Of a DNA stretch of 64,000 nucleotides, positions 24,401-33,311 are shown piece after piece (the first letter of the stretch is position 1; every line of letters begins with the position of its first letter). The DNA is from Dongia sedimenti (lineage in GTDB: Bacteria; Pseudomonadota; Alphaproteobacteria; Dongiales; Dongiaceae). Where the stretch lies: positions 372,001-436,000 of the forward strand of contig JAUYVI010000006.1 of the NCBI GenBank assembly GCA_030715195.1, given 5' to 3'. The notes below the pieces were generated by a model, which worked only from the letters and a program-made list of their open reading frames with translations, was not told where the DNA came from and ran no database searches. The translations under genes and the position numbers were made by a program.

Positions 24401-26748
24401 AGGCGAATGACGGGACCGTGGACGGCGCTCCGACGGTGGTCGTCATCACCGTCAACCCGGTGAACGACGCGCCGGCCATCGGCGGAATGGGCGGCGCGCT
24501 GGACTACACCGAAGGCGAAGCCGCGAAGGTGATCGACGGCGCGGTGACCGTGACGGACACCGACTCGCTGAACTTCAACGGCGGCAGGTTGACGGTCTCC
24601 TTCAGCGCCAACGGCACGGCCGCCGACCAGCTGGCGATCCTCGGCCAGGGCACGGGCCCGGGACAGATCGGCATCAGCAACGCGGATGTCACCTTCGGCG
24701 GCACCAAGATCGGCACCTGGTCGGGCGGCACCAATGGCAGCGCGCTGGTGATCGACTTCACCAGCAACCTGGCCACGCCGGCCGCGGCCCAGGCGCTGAT
24801 CCAGGCCATCGGCTATTCCAACACTTCGACTCAGCCCAGCACCCTCGATCGCACCGTCACCTTCGTGCTGCGGGACGGCGACGGCACCGCGAATGGCGGC
24901 GCCGATACCGGAATTGCGACCGCGACGATCCACGTCGCCGAGATCAACACGGTGCCGACCATCGGCGGCGCGACCACGGGCAGTGTCGCGGAAGATGGCA
25001 ACGGCGTGACCTTTGGCTTCCTGTCTATCAACGATCCCGATCCGGGCGAATCCGGATTCCGCAACGCCGTCGCCCCGACGGCCCACGGCCTGTATTCCCT
25101 GGCATCCGACGGCTCGTGGATCTACCTCCTCAGCAGCAGCGACGCGGCGGTGAACGCGCTGGGCGACGGCGACACCCTGACCGACAGCTTCACCGCGGTC
25201 AGCGCCGACGGTACGGCCAGCCAGGTCGTGACCGTCACCATCAACGGCCATAACGACGCGCCGCAAATCTCCCTGGCATCGACCGGCTTCACGGTCGATG
25301 AGGAAGGTTCCGCCACGACACTCTCGTTGGCCGGTCAGGTCAATATCAGCGATCCCGACAGCAAGGCCTTCACCTATGCGATCGCCGGAACGCCGCCGCC
25401 GGGTGTCTCTCTCGATCCGGATGGCACCCTCCATATCGATCCCGCCGGACATTACGACAGCGTGCCGGCGGGCCAGCTCCAGGATATCGGCCTGAAGATC
25501 ACCGTCTCGGACGGCACCGCCTCAAGCAACGTGCTGGATGTTCCGGTCAAGGTCGCCGGCGTCAACGACGTGCCGACCATCGGCGGCGCGATCGCCGGCA
25601 GCGTCGCCGAGGACGGCAGCGGCGTGATCTTTGACTTCCTGACTATCAACGATCCCGATTCGGGCGAATCCGGATTCCGCAACGCCGTCGCACCGACGGC
25701 CCACGGTCTATACTCGTTGGGATCCGACGGCTCGTGGGTCTACCTCCTCAGCAGCAGCGACGCGGCGGTGAACGCGCTGGGCGACGGCGACACCCTGACC
25801 GACAGCTTCACCGCGATCAGCGCCGACGGCACGGCCAGCCAGGTCGTGACCGTCACCATCAACGGCCATAACGACGCGCCGGTGGCGGCGGCCGACACGG
25901 TGGTCACCAATAGCGGGTCGAACAGCTTCGCGGTGCCGGCCTGGGCGCTGCTCGCCAATGACACGGATCCCGACAGCGCGAGCCTGACCGTGCGGGACGT
26001 CGCCGTTGTCGGCGCCAGCCTGATCGGAGTCACGGGCCCGATCGCCGGCGAGGTCGCGGTCTTCGCCAACCCGGGCGGGGGCGAGTTCACCTACAAGGCG
26101 AACGACGGCAGCGTCAGCGGCGCGGCGGCGACGGTGACGGTGGTCAACCAGCTCGGCGGCCCGCTCAACGGCGCCGCGGCGCACGAGATCCTGGTCGGCA
26201 GCCGCAGCGGCGACCGGATCGACGGTCACGGCGGCAGCGATCTGATCTTCGGCGACCTCGGCGACGACTCGGTGATCTTCCACAACGGCGACATCGTGCA
26301 GGGCGGCGCCGATACCGTCCTCCCGAGCGGTGGACTCGGCGCGGTCGGCGGTCGCGGCGACGTTCTGGCGATCGATCACGACGTGAACTTCACCGGGCTC
26401 GACCTCTCGCGATTCGGAGGCATCGAGACCCTCTCGCTGCGGGACGCGGAATCCGGCGGCAGCGGGGCGCAGGCGCTGACCATCGGCGCCTCCGACGTCC
26501 AGGGCCTGTCCGACCACACGATCACGCCGGGCGGAGTCTTCGCCGAGCATGCCGCCATCCGCATCGACGCCGATCTCGTGGACCAGCTCTATCTCTCGAT
26601 CAGCAAGGATGGCGGGTCCTGGTCCGACACCGGCGTCGCGCTCGCGGGCTACCAAGTCTACGCCCATGACTCGGGCGCCGGCGCGGATGCTTATGTCATG
26701 GTGGCGACGGCAAACACCGGCAACGTGCACCTCAACCAGGATGCCTGA
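21499..26748 (+). CDS. Giant surface/secreted repeat protein 2 (cadherin/VCBS type, RTX-like C-terminus)
   Basis: 1749 residues. GTG start at 21499, with GGGGG 5 bp upstream, gives VESDLIFQTEAADALLGG, which matches the start of protein 1; a TTG at 21454 is possible but adds unmatched residues. It shares protein 1's N-terminal module and its C-terminal module (GHGGSDLIFGDLGDD, then AIDHDVNF, LSDHTITPGGVF, LVDQLYLSISKDGG, NVHLNQDA). The middle holds about a dozen Ig/cadherin or VCBS-type domains with DGTFTYTP and SFTYRANDGT motifs. No secretion genes are adjacent. Probable calcium-binding adhesin; function inferred. Confidence 0.8.
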   Translation: MESDLIFQTEAADALLGGTEDGTQIAAVDAGPAPLRDALPIPLDAAQVVIPDGQTVVRLAVTPGEVVVLPFGAEAPFLAAIGNGNLAIKVGDTLVILEGYVAAAGETPPVIESADGKPLDIAAILAATDPAVEIETAAGPGGQGGQGTDNTGAIFQQLGQGEGGLGGFAGVGGQGDSQSPDGRPGVEQTGTPFRNTTTTDANVAPVALDVAAATDEDHAISGQLAATDADGDPLIYSVVGTAPKGLTLNPDGSWSFDPTGNHDTLDTGDTTAVAFQFKANDGKADSNTATFTIDISGVNDAPRVTFGTTAVFFGEDDAAAQRLLSFGIIDPDDSAFTITQVGTLPTGIAYNPATQVLTGDPAGHYDSLKAGESAKFTLSFEVSDGEASTTRNIALFIEGRNDAPVAVADAIELDAGGTTATLVGGATSVLANDSDVEGDSLTATVVSGPLHGTLTLNADGTFSYTHDGSANLTDSFTYTAHDGTTNGNTATVNITAKPVNLAPVAVGDSIVLAEGGTATVLSTGATSVLANDTDKEGNALSAVLVTGPANGTLTLNADGTFNYTHNGGETLTDSFTYKAHDGNSSGNTVTVNITVNPVNDLPVATDDAYLTTENRALTVPLASGILSNDTDAEGSALSAVLVTGPAHGTLTLAGDGTFTYTPSTNFNGTDSFTYRANDGTANGNAATVIITVDGKNDAPIALPDTIRLNEGGTATLAGGAASLLANDFDFEGDPLSAVLVSNPAHGTLTLNADGTFIYTHDGSETLDDIFTYKANDGTVDGVATVVVITVNPVNDLPVATDDAYLTTENRALTVPLTSGILTNDTDAEGGPLSAVLVNGPAHGALTLAADGTFTYTPSTNFNGTDSFTYRANDGTANGNTATVTITVDGKNDAPIALPDTIRLNEGGTATLAGGAASLLANDFDFEGDPLSAVLVSNPAHGTLTLNADGTFIYTHDGSETLDDIFTYKANDGTVDGAPTVVVITVNPVNDAPAIGGMGGALDYTEGEAAKVIDGAVTVTDTDSLNFNGGRLTVSFSANGTAADQLAILGQGTGPGQIGISNADVTFGGTKIGTWSGGTNGSALVIDFTSNLATPAAAQALIQAIGYSNTSTQPSTLDRTVTFVLRDGDGTANGGADTGIATATIHVAEINTVPTIGGATTGSVAEDGNGVTFGFLSINDPDPGESGFRNAVAPTAHGLYSLASDGSWIYLLSSSDAAVNALGDGDTLTDSFTAVSADGTASQVVTVTINGHNDAPQISLASTGFTVDEEGSATTLSLAGQVNISDPDSKAFTYAIAGTPPPGVSLDPDGTLHIDPAGHYDSVPAGQLQDIGLKITVSDGTASSNVLDVPVKVAGVNDVPTIGGAIAGSVAEDGSGVIFDFLTINDPDSGESGFRNAVAPTAHGLYSLGSDGSWVYLLSSSDAAVNALGDGDTLTDSFTAISADGTASQVVTVTINGHNDAPVAAADTVVTNSGSNSFAVPAWALLANDTDPDSASLTVRDVAVVGASLIGVTGPIAGEVAVFANPGGGEFTYKANDGSVSGAAATVTVVNQLGGPLNGAAAHEILVGSRSGDRIDGHGGSDLIFGDLGDDSVIFHNGDIVQGGADTVLPSGGLGAVGGRGDVLAIDHDVNFTGLDLSRFGGIETLSLRDAESGGSGAQALTIGASDVQGLSDHTITPGGVFAEHAAIRIDADLVDQLYLSISKDGGSWSDTGVALAGYQVYAHDSGAGADAYVMVATANTGNVHLNQDA
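23293..24462 (+). repeat. Two nearly identical tandem 585-bp coding repeats in giant protein 2
   Basis: Units 23293-23877 and 23878-24462 (195 codons each, residues 599-793 and 794-988) each encode two Ig-like domains, opening NDLPVATDDAYLTTEN and KNDAPIALPDTIRLNE. The second half is almost identical at the nucleotide level, with a stretch of about 180 bp showing no difference, which points to recent duplication or gene conversion. Confidence 0.9.
24952..25887 (+). repeat. Duplicated VCBS-type domain in giant protein 2
   Basis: A domain of about 100 residues opening at 24952 (VPTIGGATTGSVAEDG) recurs at 25570 (VPTIGGAIAGSVAEDG), a 618-bp period with a different domain in between. Both copies contain SDGSWxYLLSSSDAAVNALG and DGDTLTDSFTAxSADGT, the VCBS-repeat hallmark. 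Confidence 0.8.
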
Positions 26749-26756
26749 CCGGAGCT

Positions 26757-27617
26757 CTAAGGCCAGATCACTTCCGGCGGCAGGGACATCAGGATCGCTT
26801 CGGTGTTGCCGCCGGTCTTCAGGCCGAACAGCGTGCCGCGGTCGTAGATCAGGTTGAACTCGACATAGCGGCCGCGCTTCACCAGCAGCGCGCGGCGCTG
26901 CTCCGGCGTCCAGCGCGCATGCATGTGCCGGCGCACGATCTCCGGATAGATCTTCAGGAACGCCTCGCCGACCGCGCGGGTGAAGCCGAAGTCGTTGTTC
27001 CAATCCCCGGTGTTGAGGTTGTCGTAGAAGATGCCGCCGACGCCGCGCGGCTCGCCGCGATGCGGCAGATAGAAGTATTCGTCGCACCACTTCTTGAAGC
27101 GCGCATAGTAATCCGCGCCATAGGCATCGCAGGCCGATTGCAGCGCGCGGTGAAAGTCCGCGCTGTCCTGCTCCACCGGAAACGTCGGCGTCAGATCCGC
27201 GCCGCCGCCGAACCAGGCGGTCGAGGTCACGATGTGCCGCGTGTTCATATGCACCGCCGGCACCAGCGGCGAATGCATATGGGCGACCAGGCTGATCCCG
27301 CTGGCCCAGAACCTGCCGTCACCCGCGGCGCCGGGGATCGACTTGCGAAATTCCGGGCTGAACACGCCGTGCACGGTCGAGATGTTGACGCCCACCTTCT
27401 CGAACACGCGGCCGCGCATGATCGACATCTCGCCGCCGCCGCCTTCGCCGGCCTCCGGGTCGGGGCGCGTCCAGCTCTTCCGCTCGAATCGTCCCGCGGG
27501 ACGATCGCTCTCGGCAAGACCGTCCTCGATCCCTTCGAACGCCGCGCAGATCCGATCGCGCAGGCTGGCGAACCAGGCGGCGGCCTGTTCGCGGTGATCG
27601 GTTGGGGTGGTGCTCAT
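26757..27617 (-). CDS. hemF: Oxygen-dependent coproporphyrinogen III oxidase
   Basis: A 286-residue HemF: oxidative decarboxylation of coproporphyrinogen III to protoporphyrinogen IX in haem synthesis. Recognisable stretches are [19 protein letters not shown] near 60, the substrate-binding [10 protein letters not shown] and [25 protein letters not shown], and the C-terminal [16 protein letters not shown] with [18 protein letters not shown]. The ATG at 27617 overlaps the trmL stop by 4 bp, so the two genes are probably co-transcribed. Confidence 0.96.
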   Translation of the reverse strand: MSTTPTDHREQAAAWFASLRDRICAAFEGIEDGLAESDRPAGRFERKSWTRPDPEAGEGGGGEMSIMRGRVFEKVGVNISTVHGVFSPEFRKSIPGAAGDGRFWASGISLVAHMHSPLVPAVHMNTRHIVTSTAWFGGGADLTPTFPVEQDSADFHRALQSACDAYGADYYARFKKWCDEYFYLPHRGEPRGVGGIFYDNLNTGDWNNDFGFTRAVGEAFLKIYPEIVRRHMHARWTPEQRRALLVKRGRYVEFNLIYDRGTLFGLKTGGNTEAILMSLPPEVIWP

Positions 27618-28090
27618 GATGCCCGCCGCGCAATCTTCTCTGACTCGTTCAACTGCCGGATCGCCTCGGCCGTGACGATCGCCGCCGCCATGGCGACGTT
27701 GAGGCTCCTGAGCCCCGGCCGCATCGGGATCACCAGCCGCGCATCGGCCGCCGCAGCCACCTCGGGGGGCACGCCGCTGCTTTCGCGCCCGACCAGCAGG
27801 CTGTCCTCGGCGCCATAGGCGAAATCGGTATAGGCGCGGTCGCCCTTGGTGGTCAGCAGCACCAGCCGTCCCGTTCCGCCATCTCGCGACTCGAGATAGG
27901 CCGCCCAGGAACTGTGCCGGGCGAGCGCCACCTGGTCGATGTAATCCATGCCCGACCGCCGCATCCGCCGGTCGTCCAGGATGAAGCCGGCCGGTAGAAT
28001 CACATCGACGCCGAGGCCGAAACAGGCGGCCAGGCGCAACATGGCGCCGGTGTTCTGCGGGATATCCGGCTGATAGAGGGCAAGCCGCAT
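27614..28090 (-). CDS. trmL: tRNA (cytidine(34)-2'-O)-methyltransferase
   Basis: A 158-residue single-domain SPOUT methyltransferase that 2'-O-methylates position 34 of tRNA-Leu. Family segments: [20 protein letters not shown] at the N-terminus, the central LLTTKGD, and the knot-forming VGRESSGVP and [17 protein letters not shown]. First gene of the trmL-hemF pair, divergent from petA. Confidence 0.93.
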   Translation of the reverse strand: MRLALYQPDIPQNTGAMLRLAACFGLGVDVILPAGFILDDRRMRRSGMDYIDQVALARHSSWAAYLESRDGGTGRLVLLTTKGDRAYTDFAYGAEDSLLVGRESSGVPPEVAAAADARLVIPMRPGLRSLNVAMAAAIVTAEAIRQLNESEKIARRAS

Positions 28091-28381
28091 CGGGGTCCTT
28101 CCGGGCTGCCGGCGTCCGGCCGCCTGGGGCGAATGCCGTGCTTTGCAACCAATGTGATTTCCTTTATACCCATGCCCGGGATCGGGGGGAAATGAACCGG
28201 TTCCGCCTGCCTGAGTGGTTGATTTCGTTGGCGAATGTTGCGGCGCTTTGTCGCAATTCTGGCGACCATACGGCGGTCGGACTGCGTGCTATAACCCTCG
28301 ACGATCTTTGGGATTTTTAACCTGCACCGGTCGGCGTTGCGCCGTCATCGGCGACGCGGGATCGGGACGAGGGCACAGCAT
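28091..28381. other. Divergent promoter region trmL / petA
   Basis: A 291-bp gap between divergent genes that must hold both promoters. I found no convincing -35/-10 pair at proper spacing. GAGG at 28373-28376 is the ribosome-binding site of petA. Confidence 0.4.
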
Positions 28382-28969
28382 ATGGCGGATCACGCGCAAT
28401 CGGCGCCAGGCGCGGGTGGGACGCGCCGCGACTTCCTGTATCTGATGTCGGCTTCGGCGGCGGCCTTCGGCACCGCGGCGGTCGTCTGGCCGTTCATCAG
28501 CAGCATGAACCCGTCGGGCGACGTGCTGGCCCTGTCCTCGATCGAGGTCGATATCTCCGGCGTCCAGGTCGGCCAGGCGATCACGGTGAAGTGGCGCGGC
28601 AAGCCGGTCTTCATCCGCCACCGCACCCCGGAAGAGATCGCGGCCGCGAAGAAGGATGACCCGCAGGTCGATCCCGCCAATCCGAAGGTGATCGTTGCCA
28701 ACCCGGCGGGCCTGCGCGATCCGCAGACCGATGCCTCGCGCGTCCAGAAGCCGGAATGGCTGATCCTGGTCGGCGTCTGCACCCATCTGGGCTGCGTGCC
28801 GCTCGGCCAGAAGGCGTCCGATCCGCGCGGCGAATACGGCGGCTGGTACTGCCCCTGCCACGGCTCGCAATACGACACGTCGGGCCGCATCCGGAAGGGT
28901 CCCGCGCCGCTCGATCTCGAAGTGCCGCTCTACGCCTTCGAGACCGACACCACCGTGAAGATCGGCTGA
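28382..28969 (+). CDS. petA: Ubiquinol-cytochrome c reductase iron-sulfur (Rieske) subunit
   Basis: A 195-residue Rieske protein of the bc1 complex. A Tat-type signal anchor (TRRDFLY at 14-20, then a hydrophobic helix) leads to the periplasmic domain. The [2Fe-2S] ligands are Cys133 and His135 in CTHLGC, and Cys157 and His160 in CPCHGS; Cys138 and Cys159 form the usual disulfide. It accepts electrons from ubiquinol and passes them to cytochrome c1. Start at ATG 28382 rather than the in-frame upstream codon, by ribosome-binding site and family length. First gene of petABC. Confidence 0.97.
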   Translation: MADHAQSAPGAGGTRRDFLYLMSASAAAFGTAAVVWPFISSMNPSGDVLALSSIEVDISGVQVGQAITVKWRGKPVFIRHRTPEEIAAAKKDDPQVDPANPKVIVANPAGLRDPQTDASRVQKPEWLILVGVCTHLGCVPLGQKASDPRGEYGGWYCPCHGSQYDTSGRIRKGPAPLDLEVPLYAFETDTTVKIG

Positions 28970-28982
28970 GGGGACAGCGAAC

Positions 28983-30356
28983 ATGACCGCCGTTTTCAAG
29001 AACCCGGTGATCCGCTGGATCGACCATCGCCTGCCGGTCTTCTCGTACCTGCAGCACGAGGCGAACGACTATCCGACGCCGAAGAACCTGAGCTACTGGT
29101 GGAATTTCGGCTCGATCGCCGGCTTCATGCTGATGGTGATGATCGCCACCGGCATTTTCCTCGCCATGCAGTACACCCCGCATGTCGATCATGCCTTCAA
29201 CTCGGTCGAGCGCATCATGCGCGACGTCAATTATGGATGGATGCTGCGCTATCTCCATATGAACGGCGCCTCGATGTTCTTCATCGCGGTCTACATCCAC
29301 ATCTTCCGCGGCATCTACTACGGATCGTTCAAGGCGCCGCGCGAGCTGCTCTGGATCATCGGCGTGCTGATCCTGCTGCTGATGATGGCGACCGCCTTCA
29401 TGGGCTACGTGCTGCCTTGGGGCCAGATGAGCTTCTGGGGCGCCACCGTGATCACCAACCTGTTCTCGGCGATCCCGGTGGTCGGCGACAGCATCGTGAC
29501 CCTGCTCTGGGGTGGCTTCGCGGTCGACAACCCGACCCTAAACCGGTTCTTCTCGCTGCACTACCTGCTGCCCTTCGTGATCCTGGGCGTGGTGGTGGTG
29601 CACGTCCTGGCGCTGCACCGCTTCGGCTCGAACAACCCGACCGGCATCGACATGAAGGGGCCGCAGGACTCGATCCCGTTCCACCCGTACTACACGGTGA
29701 AGGACATGTACGGGCTCGGCGTCTTCATGCTGTTCTATGCCTTCTGGGTGTTCTTCGCCCCGGTGGCGCTCGGCGATCCCGACAATTTCATCCCGGCCAA
29801 TCCGCTCTCGACGCCGGAGCACATCGTGCCGGAATGGTACTTCCTGCCGTTCTACGCGATCCTGCGCTCGATCCCGGACAAGCTCACCGGCGTGCTCGCC
29901 ATGGGCGCCTCGATCGCGGTGCTGTTCATCCTGCCCTGGCTCGACCGCTCGCCGGTGCGCTCGGGTGCGTATCGCCCGGCCTTCAAGCGCTTCTTCTGGA
30001 CCCTGGTCTTCGTCTGCGCGATCCTGATGTTCGCCGGCAAGTACGCGCCGGCCAACTACTGGCTGCCGTTCGAACTCACCATCGTGCCGCCGGAATACAT
30101 GGCGGCGCAGGCGCATCTCGAATCGGTCGACGCGCTCTGGCCGATCAGCTTCGCCGGCGGGCATTTCGGCATCCAGATCATCACCCTCGGCCAGATCGCG
30201 ACGGTCTACTACTTCGCCTTCTTCCTGGTGATCCTGCCGCTGCTCTCGATCTTCGAGCGCACGCTGCCGCTCCCGCTCTCGATCAGCAAGGCGGTGCTGG
30301 AGAGTCACGGGGGCGGCGCGCAGTCGTCATCTGCCGCGGCGAAGGAAAAGGCCTGA
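28983..30356 (+). CDS. petB: Cytochrome b of the bc1 complex
   Basis: A 457-residue integral membrane subunit carrying two b haems and both quinone sites. The expected helices are present: [20 protein letters not shown], the haem-ligand helix around [40 protein letters not shown], and the Qo motif as [18 protein letters not shown]-terminal extension of some 30 residues, rich in Ser and Ala, is unique-looking. It lies 13 bp after petA. Confidence 0.97.
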   Translation: MTAVFKNPVIRWIDHRLPVFSYLQHEANDYPTPKNLSYWWNFGSIAGFMLMVMIATGIFLAMQYTPHVDHAFNSVERIMRDVNYGWMLRYLHMNGASMFFIAVYIHIFRGIYYGSFKAPRELLWIIGVLILLLMMATAFMGYVLPWGQMSFWGATVITNLFSAIPVVGDSIVTLLWGGFAVDNPTLNRFFSLHYLLPFVILGVVVVHVLALHRFGSNNPTGIDMKGPQDSIPFHPYYTVKDMYGLGVFMLFYAFWVFFAPVALGDPDNFIPANPLSTPEHIVPEWYFLPFYAILRSIPDKLTGVLAMGASIAVLFILPWLDRSPVRSGAYRPAFKRFFWTLVFVCAILMFAGKYAPANYWLPFELTIVPPEYMAAQAHLESVDALWPISFAGGHFGIQIITLGQIATVYYFAFFLVILPLLSIFERTLPLPLSISKAVLESHGGGAQSSSAAAKEKA

Positions 30357-30360
30357 TCCC

Positions 30361-31155
30361 ATGAAAAAGCGTTCCATCCTTCTCAACGGCATGGCCCTCG
30401 TGACCGCGGTGGTCGCCGTCCTGTTCATCGCCGCCGCGCCGCATGAGGAAGTCGACATCCCGAAAGAGACGTGGTCCTTCCAGGGCTTCTTCGGCAAGTT
30501 CGACCAGGCGCAGGTGAAGCGCGGCTTCCAGGTCTACAAGGACGTCTGCTCCGCCTGCCATGCGATGAACCTGATGTCCTATCGCAACTTGGCGCAGATC
30601 GGGTTCTCGGAGGACGAGATCAAGGAGATCGCGGCCTCGGTCCAGGTGACCGACGGCCCGAACGACGCCGGCGACATGTTCGAGCGTGCGGGCAAGCCCT
30701 CCGACACCTTCAAGCCGCCCTTTGCGAACGAGCAGGCCGCGCGTGCCGCGAACAACGGCGCGCTGCCGCCGGATCTCTCGCTGATCGCGCGCTCGCGCGC
30801 CGGCAAGGGCTTCGCCGGCTACGAAGGCGCCGACTACATCCATGCCATCCTGACCGGCTACAAGGAGCCGCCCGCCGGCTTCCAGCTGCAGGACGGCATG
30901 AACTACAACGAGTACTTCCGCGGCCATCAGATCGCGATGCCGCAGCCGCTCAGCGACGGCGCCGTCACCTTCGCCGACGGCGCGCCGAACACGCTGGAGG
31001 ACGAATCCCGCGACGTGGCCGCCTTCCTGAGCTGGGCCGGCGAGCCCAATCTGGAAGCGCGGCACCTGACCGGCTTGAAGGCGGTGCTCTTCCTGGTCGT
31101 CTTCACGCTGCTGTTCTATGCGGTGAAGCGGAAAGTGTGGTCGAAAATCCACTGA
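30361..31155 (+). CDS. petC: Cytochrome c1
   Basis: A 264-residue periplasmic c-type cytochrome with an N-terminal signal or membrane segment and a C-terminal anchor (AVLFLVVFTLLFYAV). The haem-binding motif is CSACH at 63-67, followed by AMNLMSYRN; the likely axial Met is in IAMPQPL. It takes electrons from the Rieske centre and gives them to soluble cytochrome c. Last gene of petABC, followed by a strong terminator. Confidence 0.97.
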   Translation: MKKRSILLNGMALVTAVVAVLFIAAAPHEEVDIPKETWSFQGFFGKFDQAQVKRGFQVYKDVCSACHAMNLMSYRNLAQIGFSEDEIKEIAASVQVTDGPNDAGDMFERAGKPSDTFKPPFANEQAARAANNGALPPDLSLIARSRAGKGFAGYEGADYIHAILTGYKEPPAGFQLQDGMNYNEYFRGHQIAMPQPLSDGAVTFADGAPNTLEDESRDVAAFLSWAGEPNLEARHLTGLKAVLFLVVFTLLFYAVKRKVWSKIH

Positions 31156-31181
31156 CCCCTATAGGTCAGGACCATTGATGC

Positions 31182-31224
31182 AACCGCCCCCGATGCTAAA
31201 CTGCACCGGGGGCGGTTCTTTCTT
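31182..31224 (+). terminator. Rho-independent terminator of petABC
   Basis: An 11-bp perfect stem: AACCGCCCCCG at 31182-31192 pairs with CGGGGGCGGTT at 31207-31217, with a 14-nt loop and then CTTTCTT. It starts 27 bp after the petC stop, and a smaller CTGACC/GGTCAG hairpin overlaps the stop itself. Confidence 0.85.
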
Positions 31225-31240
31225 GGGGATCTGAAGGACC

Positions 31241-32104
31241 ATGAAGTTCGATCATGCCGCTGAGGCCATCACCGGCATCGATCATACCTTGGTCGGCGTG
31301 CGCGATCTCGAGGCCGCGCGCCGGGCCTGGGAGACGCTGGGTTTCACCCTGACCCCGCGCGGCCGCCATATCGGCTGGGGCACCGGCAACTACTGCATCA
31401 TGCTGGAGAGCGGCTATATCGAGCTCCTCGGTGTCGTCGATTCCAGCCAGTTCCTGAACAACCTCGACGGCTTCCTGGAGAAGCGCGAAGGCCTGATGGG
31501 CCTCGCTTTCGGCACCGAAAACTCGAGGCAATGCGCCGAGGATCTGAAAGCGTCCGGGGTTGTGTTCGAAGGACCGAAGGGCTTGAAGCGGAAGCTCGAG
31601 CTGCCCGAGGGCGAGGTGCTGCCGGCCTTCGAGCTGCTCTATCTCGATCGCGCGGCGACGCCAGGCCTCAACGCCTTCATCACCCATCACCTGACCCCGG
31701 AGATGATTCGGCGCCCGGAATGGCTGCGCCACGCCAACCGTGCCCGGCGCCTGATCTCGGTCACGGTGGTGACCGAGGATCCGGTCCGCACGGTGATCGG
31801 CTATCTGCCGCTGTTCGGCCCCGACCGGGTCCAGGTCTCCGACGCGATGACGGTGGTCGATACCGGCGCCGGCGCGATCCGTTTCGTGACGCCGAAGGGC
31901 CTGCGGACACTCTACGACGCGCTGTTGCCCTTGCCGGAACACGACACGCCCTGGGTCGCGTCGATGAAGATCGAGGTGGCCGACAAGAACCGCTGCCGCG
32001 ACTTCCTGAAGGACCGCAACGTGCCGGTCGAAAAGACCGGCAAGGGCTGCCTCGTCCCTCCGGAAGTCGCCAACGGCTGCATCATCGAGTTCGTGCAGTT
32101 GTGA
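31241..32104 (+). CDS. VOC family (glyoxalase-like) protein
   Basis: A 287-residue protein of the VOC superfamily, glyoxalase-like type (PF13468-like). The N-terminal module starts ITGIDHTLVGVRDLEAARRAWETLGF and contains HIGWGTGNYCIML and YIELLGV, with His and Glu in metal-ligand positions; a second, less conserved module follows. Such proteins bind a divalent metal and act on small molecules; the substrate is unknown. Its stop overlaps the methyltransferase GTG start (GTGA). Confidence 0.75.
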   Translation: MKFDHAAEAITGIDHTLVGVRDLEAARRAWETLGFTLTPRGRHIGWGTGNYCIMLESGYIELLGVVDSSQFLNNLDGFLEKREGLMGLAFGTENSRQCAEDLKASGVVFEGPKGLKRKLELPEGEVLPAFELLYLDRAATPGLNAFITHHLTPEMIRRPEWLRHANRARRLISVTVVTEDPVRTVIGYLPLFGPDRVQVSDAMTVVDTGAGAIRFVTPKGLRTLYDALLPLPEHDTPWVASMKIEVADKNRCRDFLKDRNVPVEKTGKGCLVPPEVANGCIIEFVQL

Positions 32105-32784
32105 GCGACCACTACAACCAACCCGAACTCGCCGTCCTCTACGACGACGAGAACGGCTGGGATGTCAGCGCCGATTTCTACCGCGACCTCGCGCGGCGCG
32201 CGGGCGCCAAAACCCTGCTCGATCTCGGCTGCGGCACCGGTACGGTGACGCGCGGCATCGTCGCGGCGATCGGCGGCCACGGTGTCGGCGTCGACCCGGC
32301 GCAGCCGATGCTGGAGGTCGCCCGTCGCAACACGACGGATGAAGCCATCGAATGGGTTCACGGCGATGCGCGCGACATCCGCCTCGGCCGGCAATTCGAT
32401 CTCGTCATCATGACCGGCCATGCCTTCCAGGCCTTCCTGACCGAAGCCGATCAGATTGCGCTCTTTCGCACCGTGGTCGCGCATCTGGCGCCGGATGGCC
32501 GCTTCGCTTTCGACAGCCGCAACCCGGCGGCGCGGGAATGGTTGGCGTGGACGCCGGCCGAGTCGAGTCGGGTGGTGGATACGATGGCCTACGGCGCGGT
32601 GGAGATCTGGAATGAGGCCGCGATGAATCCCGATCGAATCCTCGACGTGCAGGAGCACTACCGCGTTCTGTCCAGCGGACGGCGCCTGCGCGCGGATTTC
32701 CGCCTGCGCTTCTCGGCACCCGAGGAGCTCTGGGACGGCATGATGGCGGCCGGGCTCGCGGTCGAGCATTGCTACGGCGACTGA
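32101..32784 (+). CDS. Class I SAM-dependent methyltransferase, probably truncated by a nonsense codon
   Basis: A 227-residue reading frame from GTG at 32101 (GTGA overlap with the VOC gene). The SAM-binding motif LLDLGCGTGTVTRG sits near residues 39-52, and FDLVIMTGHAFQAF follows. The frame stops at TGA 32782-32784 after CYGD. Past the TGA the same frame continues as DRRAFTPDAREIIIVAQNA and ends at 32857-32859, overlapping the next gene's ATG. In this methyltransferase type the residue after YGD is Trp, so TGA looks like a mutated TGG that removes the last 25 residues. Intact length would be 252. Confidence 0.7.
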   Translation: MSDHYNQPELAVLYDDENGWDVSADFYRDLARRAGAKTLLDLGCGTGTVTRGIVAAIGGHGVGVDPAQPMLEVARRNTTDEAIEWVHGDARDIRLGRQFDLVIMTGHAFQAFLTEADQIALFRTVVAHLAPDGRFAFDSRNPAAREWLAWTPAESSRVVDTMAYGAVEIWNEAAMNPDRILDVQEHYRVLSSGRRLRADFRLRFSAPEELWDGMMAAGLAVEHCYGD

Positions 32785-32855
32785 GACCGACGCGCCTTCA
32801 CGCCGGACGCGCGCGAGATCATCATTGTCGCCCAGAACGCAATCGGGGCCGCCGC

Positions 32856-33260
32856 ATGATCACCGGCCGTTGCCAATGCGGCGCCGTGCGCTACGAGCAC
32901 GGCGGGACACCGAGCGCGATCTACATCTGTCACTGTCGCGAATGTCAGAAACAATCGGCCTCCGCCTTCGGCATTTCCGTCGAAGTGAACAAATTCGGCC
33001 TGCGGGTCACCCAGGGCGCGCCGAGGTTCTGGACCCGCGACACCGACAGCGGCAAGCGCCTGCGCTGCGCCTTCTGCCCGGATTGCGGCACGCGACTCTG
33101 GCACGAGCCGGAAAGCGGCGCCGATTGGCTGACCCTGAAGGGCGGATCGCTGGACCAGCCGCCCGATCTTTCCCGGGCGATCCACATCTGGACCTCGCGC
33201 AAGCTGCCGGGGGTGATCATTCCGGAGGGCGCGCAGCAATTTCCGGAAGAACCGGTCTAG
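32856..33260 (+). CDS. GFA family protein (first copy)
   Basis: A 134-residue protein of the glutathione-dependent formaldehyde-activating (GFA/CENP-V) zinc-binding family. Zinc ligands are intact: GRCQCGAVRYE at the N-terminus, CHCRECQ, and CAFCPDCGTRLW. The founding enzyme condenses formaldehyde with glutathione, but most members have no assigned reaction. ATG at 32856 overlaps the extended frame of the methyltransferase. Confidence 0.85.
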   Translation: MITGRCQCGAVRYEHGGTPSAIYICHCRECQKQSASAFGISVEVNKFGLRVTQGAPRFWTRDTDSGKRLRCAFCPDCGTRLWHEPESGADWLTLKGGSLDQPPDLSRAIHIWTSRKLPGVIIPEGAQQFPEEPV

Positions 33261-33311
33261 GCGACATTAAATTCCTCAATTAGAATGCTCCTCTCTATTA
33301 GGAGCAGTGAT

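Noticed and set aside
33270-33290. LysR box (ATTC-N8-GAAT) upstream of the LysR gene
   Set aside because: Spacing and symmetry do not match T-N11-A well; could be chance in AT-rich DNA.
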